DNA from: Sphingomonas sp. BT-65
GTDB taxonomy: Bacteria > Pseudomonadota > Alphaproteobacteria > Sphingomonadales > Sphingomonadaceae
DNA length: 64,000 bases
Assembly (NCBI RefSeq): GCF_026107375.2
Contig: NZ_JAPCIA010000001.1
Span: 744,001 to 808,000, forward strand
Reading direction: 5' to 3'
Shown in pieces: positions 61,659 through 64,000 of this stretch. A program made the translations under genes and the position numbers. The stretch's first letter is position 1; the number at the start of each line of letters is the position of its first letter. Under the pieces are notes generated by a model. It was not told the origin of the DNA. It was given only the letters and a program-made list of their open reading frames with translations, and did no database searches.

Positions 61659-62927
61659 ATGACTGCAGTGCATTACCGGACGCAGAAGGTCGGCGAGGTC
61701 GAGCTATTCTATCGCGAAGCGGGTCCGGCCGACGCTCCCGTGCTGCTGCTCCTTCATGGGTTCCCCACGGCCAGTCACATGTTCCGCGACCTGATCCCCG
61801 AGCTTGCGGACCGCTACCGGGTGATCGCGCCCGACCTCCCCGGGTTCGGACAGACCAGGGCGCCGGACCGCGGCGAATTCACCTACAGCTTCGACAAGCT
61901 GGCCGAAGTCATCGAGGGGTTCGTCGATGCCCTCGGGCTAGAGCGCTTCGCGCTTTACATCTTCGACTATGGCGCGCCGACTGGCCTGCGGATGGCGATC
62001 AGGCACCCAGAGCGGATCACCGCGATCATCTCGCAGAACGGCAACGCCTATGAGGAGGGCTTCAGCGACCAATGGGGCGCCTGGCAGGCCTATTGGCGCG
62101 ATCCCAGCGAGGCGAACCGCGAAGCGTGCCGCGACTCTCTGTCACCCGAGACGATACGCGATTGGCAATATGGCACCGGGGCCGATCCCGAGCTGCTGAG
62201 CCCTGACGGCCAGGAGCTCGACATCGCCTATATGGCGCGACCAGGAGCGGAAGAGGTGCAGCTCGACCTCATTCTCGACTATCGCAGCAACGTCGCGCTC
62301 TACCCCCGATTTCAAGCCTATTTCCGAGAGCATCAGCCGCCGTTCCTCGCCGTGTGGGGGCGGCACGACCCTGCGTTCGTTCCGGCCGGCGCGCTTGCCT
62401 ACAAGCGGGATCTCCCGGGTGCCGAGATCCACCTGCTCGACACAGGACATTTCGCGCTCGAGACGCACCATCGTGAAATCGCGCAGCACATCCGCGACTT
62501 TCTCGGACGCGTCCTTCCCGAGCGCGCGGGCTCGCCTGGTGCGCCGCTCAGGCTACCGGCCGATATCGACTTTGCCGCCCTAATGGGCGCCAATCTCGAG
62601 CGCGTCTTCGGCGAGCATGACCCCGCTCGCCGGATCGAGGCTATCCGCGAACTCTATGCCCCCGATGCCATCCTGCACGAGCCCGACCGATCGGTGCACG
62701 GCCACGAAGCCATCTCCCAGGCCGTGACCGAGCTTTTGGGCCATCTGCCCCGGGATTTCGTCTTCACGCCTGTCCGGCCGGCGCTCGGCCACAATGGCGT
62801 CGGGCGTCTGCAATGGACCGCCGGACCGCCCGATGGCCCGGTGGCGGTCACCGGGCTGGACGTGGCGCACATCGAGCACGGCGTCATCAAGGCGCTGCAT
62901 GTCTTCCTTGATCCGCAAGGCGCTTAG
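61659..62927 (+). CDS. Alpha/beta hydrolase fused to a SnoaL-like domain
   Basis: 422 aa in two parts. Residues about 1-290: alpha/beta hydrolase with HGFPTASHMFRDL, nucleophile Asp103 in YIFDYGAPTG (Asp rather than Ser, as in haloalkane dehalogenases and epoxide hydrolases), GRHDPAF and His in DTGHFALETH. Residues about 300-420: NTF2/SnoaL-like domain (RIEAIRELYAPDAILHEPDRSVHGHEAISQAV). The fusion suggests a bifunctional enzyme, possibly dehalogenation or epoxide hydrolysis coupled to a small-molecule isomerase or binding domain. RBS GAGGATCTGT is weak. Confidence 0.85.
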   Translation: MTAVHYRTQKVGEVELFYREAGPADAPVLLLLHGFPTASHMFRDLIPELADRYRVIAPDLPGFGQTRAPDRGEFTYSFDKLAEVIEGFVDALGLERFALYIFDYGAPTGLRMAIRHPERITAIISQNGNAYEEGFSDQWGAWQAYWRDPSEANREACRDSLSPETIRDWQYGTGADPELLSPDGQELDIAYMARPGAEEVQLDLILDYRSNVALYPRFQAYFREHQPPFLAVWGRHDPAFVPAGALAYKRDLPGAEIHLLDTGHFALETHHREIAQHIRDFLGRVLPERAGSPGAPLRLPADIDFAALMGANLERVFGEHDPARRIEAIRELYAPDAILHEPDRSVHGHEAISQAVTELLGHLPRDFVFTPVRPALGHNGVGRLQWTAGPPDGPVAVTGLDVAHIEHGVIKALHVFLDPQGA

Positions 62928-62968
62928 CGCGTCCGGCGAAGCCTGCGCCGCACCCGTGGCCGGACCCG

Positions 62969-63370
62969 TCAGTCGATGATCGCCGTTACCCTGATTTCGA
63001 TCCGCATCTCCGGCAGGCCGAGCGCCTCGACGCCGGTTTGCGTCCAGATCGGCGCCCGGTCAGGCATATAGTGGCGATACAGGCGCGCGATCGTCGCGTT
63101 CACCTCAGGCGGGAAACCGCCGACGTGATAGCTATTGACGTGCACCACATCCTTCCAGCTGGCGCCGGCAGGCGCGAGCACCTTCTCGACGTTGCGGAAG
63201 GCCTGCGCGATCTCGTCCTCGATCGAGGCGGGTATGTTCAGTTCATCGTCCCACCCGCCCTGTCCCGACGTCTCCACCCGATTCCCGATCTTGAGCGTCT
63301 GTGACATATGCAGCGCGTCGAACAGTTTCTGCCCGGCGCCCTCTGTTACGAACATTTCCGGCTTCGCCAT
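62969..63370 (-). CDS. RidA family protein
   Basis: 133-aa Rid protein: KIGNRVETSGQGGWDDELN, IAQAFRNVEKVLAPAGASWKDVVHVNSYHV and the C-terminal catalytic-type segment WTQTGVEALGLPEMRIEIRVTAI with the conserved Arg. RidA proteins hydrolyse reactive enamine/imine intermediates. Convergent with the hydrolase-SnoaL gene and 58 bp from the pirin gene on the same strand. Confidence 0.93.
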   Translation of the reverse strand: MAKPEMFVTEGAGQKLFDALHMSQTLKIGNRVETSGQGGWDDELNIPASIEDEIAQAFRNVEKVLAPAGASWKDVVHVNSYHVGGFPPEVNATIARLYRHYMPDRAPIWTQTGVEALGLPEMRIEIRVTAIID

Positions 63371-63428
63371 TAGAAGAACCTCCTGACGTCAATTCGTACC
63401 GATCCGCCGGCGGGGCTTTCGTCTCTCT

Positions 63429-64000
63429 TCATGACATCGGCGGCGCCGGAGGAGCCGCTTCGTCCGGGAGCGGGATGAACTCGGCGTTGTCGGCGTCGGG
63501 CAGCTTCATTCGCCCTGCCTTCCAGTCTGCCGCCGCCTGCGCGAGCCGCTCCTGCGAGGACGAGACGAAGTTCCAGTAGATGTGGCGCGGGCCGACCGGC
63601 TCGCCGCCGAGCAGCATAATCGTGGATTGCTCGATCGCGGTCACGCGCGAAGCGGAGCCGCCCACGACCAGCATTTGTCCGGCATCGAAGCGCCGGCCGT
63701 CCACCTCCAGCGCGCCCGAAGCGATATAGACCGCGCGCTCGCTGTGACCGCTCGGGATTTCGGCGCTCGCGCCGGGTGCCAGGTCGAGGTGGGCGTAGAA
63801 AAGCGGCGAGTGCGTCTGCGCCCCTGCGGTGAGCCCATATGCGCTGCCCGCGATCAGGTGGCCCGTGACCCCGCTTTCGGTCCACTGCGGAAGGTCGCTG
63901 CCGCTATGGTGGGAGAAGGACGGTTCGGTCTCCTCGACTTCGCTTGGGAGCGCCACCCACGCCTGGATTCCATGGATCCTGTCCCCCTGTGCGCGGGCGC
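63429..64000 (-). CDS. Pirin family protein, partial at right edge
   Basis: The frame runs off the right edge, so the N-terminal part is missing. Visible C-terminal ~190 residues begin GDRIHGIQAWVALP, a typical mid-pirin segment, and include ERAVYIASGALEVDGRRFDAGQMLVVGG, EQSTIMLLGGEPVG, and PRHIYWNFVSSSQERL. Second pirin of the cluster, distinct from the one at 56,371. Confidence 0.85.
   Translation of the reverse strand, partial: ARAQGDRIHGIQAWVALPSEVEETEPSFSHHSGSDLPQWTESGVTGHLIAGSAYGLTAGAQTHSPLFYAHLDLAPGASAEIPSGHSERAVYIASGALEVDGRRFDAGQMLVVGGSASRVTAIEQSTIMLLGGEPVGPRHIYWNFVSSSQERLAQAAADWKAGRMKLPDADNAEFIPLPDEAAPPAPPMS

Overview
The window reads as a high-GC alphaproteobacterium, most likely a sphingomonad (Sphingomonas/Sphingobium/Novosphingobium type). 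The grounds are a DUF736-DUF2958-DUF2285-RPA-ParA-DUF2840-TraF-relaxase backbone joined to a Trb type IV secretion operon, FecI/FecR-controlled TonB receptors, and a lasso peptide cluster with an isopeptidase in place of a transporter. No database search was possible; all family names come from motifs and gene order.

Region 1 (1-13.2 kb) is the replication and mobilisation half of an integrative conjugative element. It holds a partial gene and an unknown gene on the minus strand, a large ParB-like protein, a PLP cysteine-synthase-like gene, small accessory proteins, a RepA-type initiator followed by three 17-bp iterons, ParA, the TraF peptidase, a transglycosylase and a DUF3363 relaxase. Region 2 (13.2-20.7 kb) is a cargo block between relaxase and coupling protein: ECF sigma factor, FecR, a TonB receptor and a secreted S9 peptidase. 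Two almost identically spaced promoter-like motifs precede the sigma gene and the receptor. Region 3 (20.7-32.8 kb) is the conjugation operon, trbCDEJKLFGI, a HEPN gene and a LysR regulator. Its first gene is an in-frame chimera of the TraG coupling protein and the C-terminal half of the TrbB ATPase, so the element is probably not self-transmissible.

Region 4 (32.9-41.5 kb) is a defence-type island, almost all on the minus strand. It runs Vsr nuclease, small helical protein, a GHKL ATPase, two unknown proteins, a GHKL ATPase with a PD-(D/E)xK-like C-terminus, and a 5-cytosine methyltransferase, with a separate small gene plus Rossmann-like gene beside it. It is bounded by two tyrosine integrases that flank a 3' fragment of a tRNA-Lys gene at 42,952-43,000, which looks like an attachment junction between two elements.

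Region 5 (43-46.2 kb) is the end of a second, degraded conjugative element (integrase, HTH protein, DUF2274, TrbI, truncated TrbG). It breaks abruptly at about 46,190 into the C-terminal third of a TonB receptor. Region 6 (46.2-51.8 kb) is a lasso peptide cluster: receptor remnant and isopeptidase on the plus strand, converging on precursor-protease-cyclase on the minus strand. The 41-residue precursor at 51,575-51,700 is easily missed and predicts a new core peptide with an 8-residue ring.

Region 7 (52-64 kb) looks chromosomal: aspartyl-protease-like protein, OsmC, glutathione transferase, acetyltransferase, cofactor-free haloperoxidase, isochorismatase-like hydrolase, two pirins, two LysR regulators, an SDR, a hydrolase-SnoaL fusion and a RidA protein. 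It resembles an oxidative or electrophile stress set, with remnants of an SDR and an AraC regulator. Two dispersed repeats deserve attention: a ~160-bp element placed about 370 bp upstream of both the parB-like and traG genes, and a short GCGGATTTRCGG-type repeat lying in frame inside trbC and trbI.
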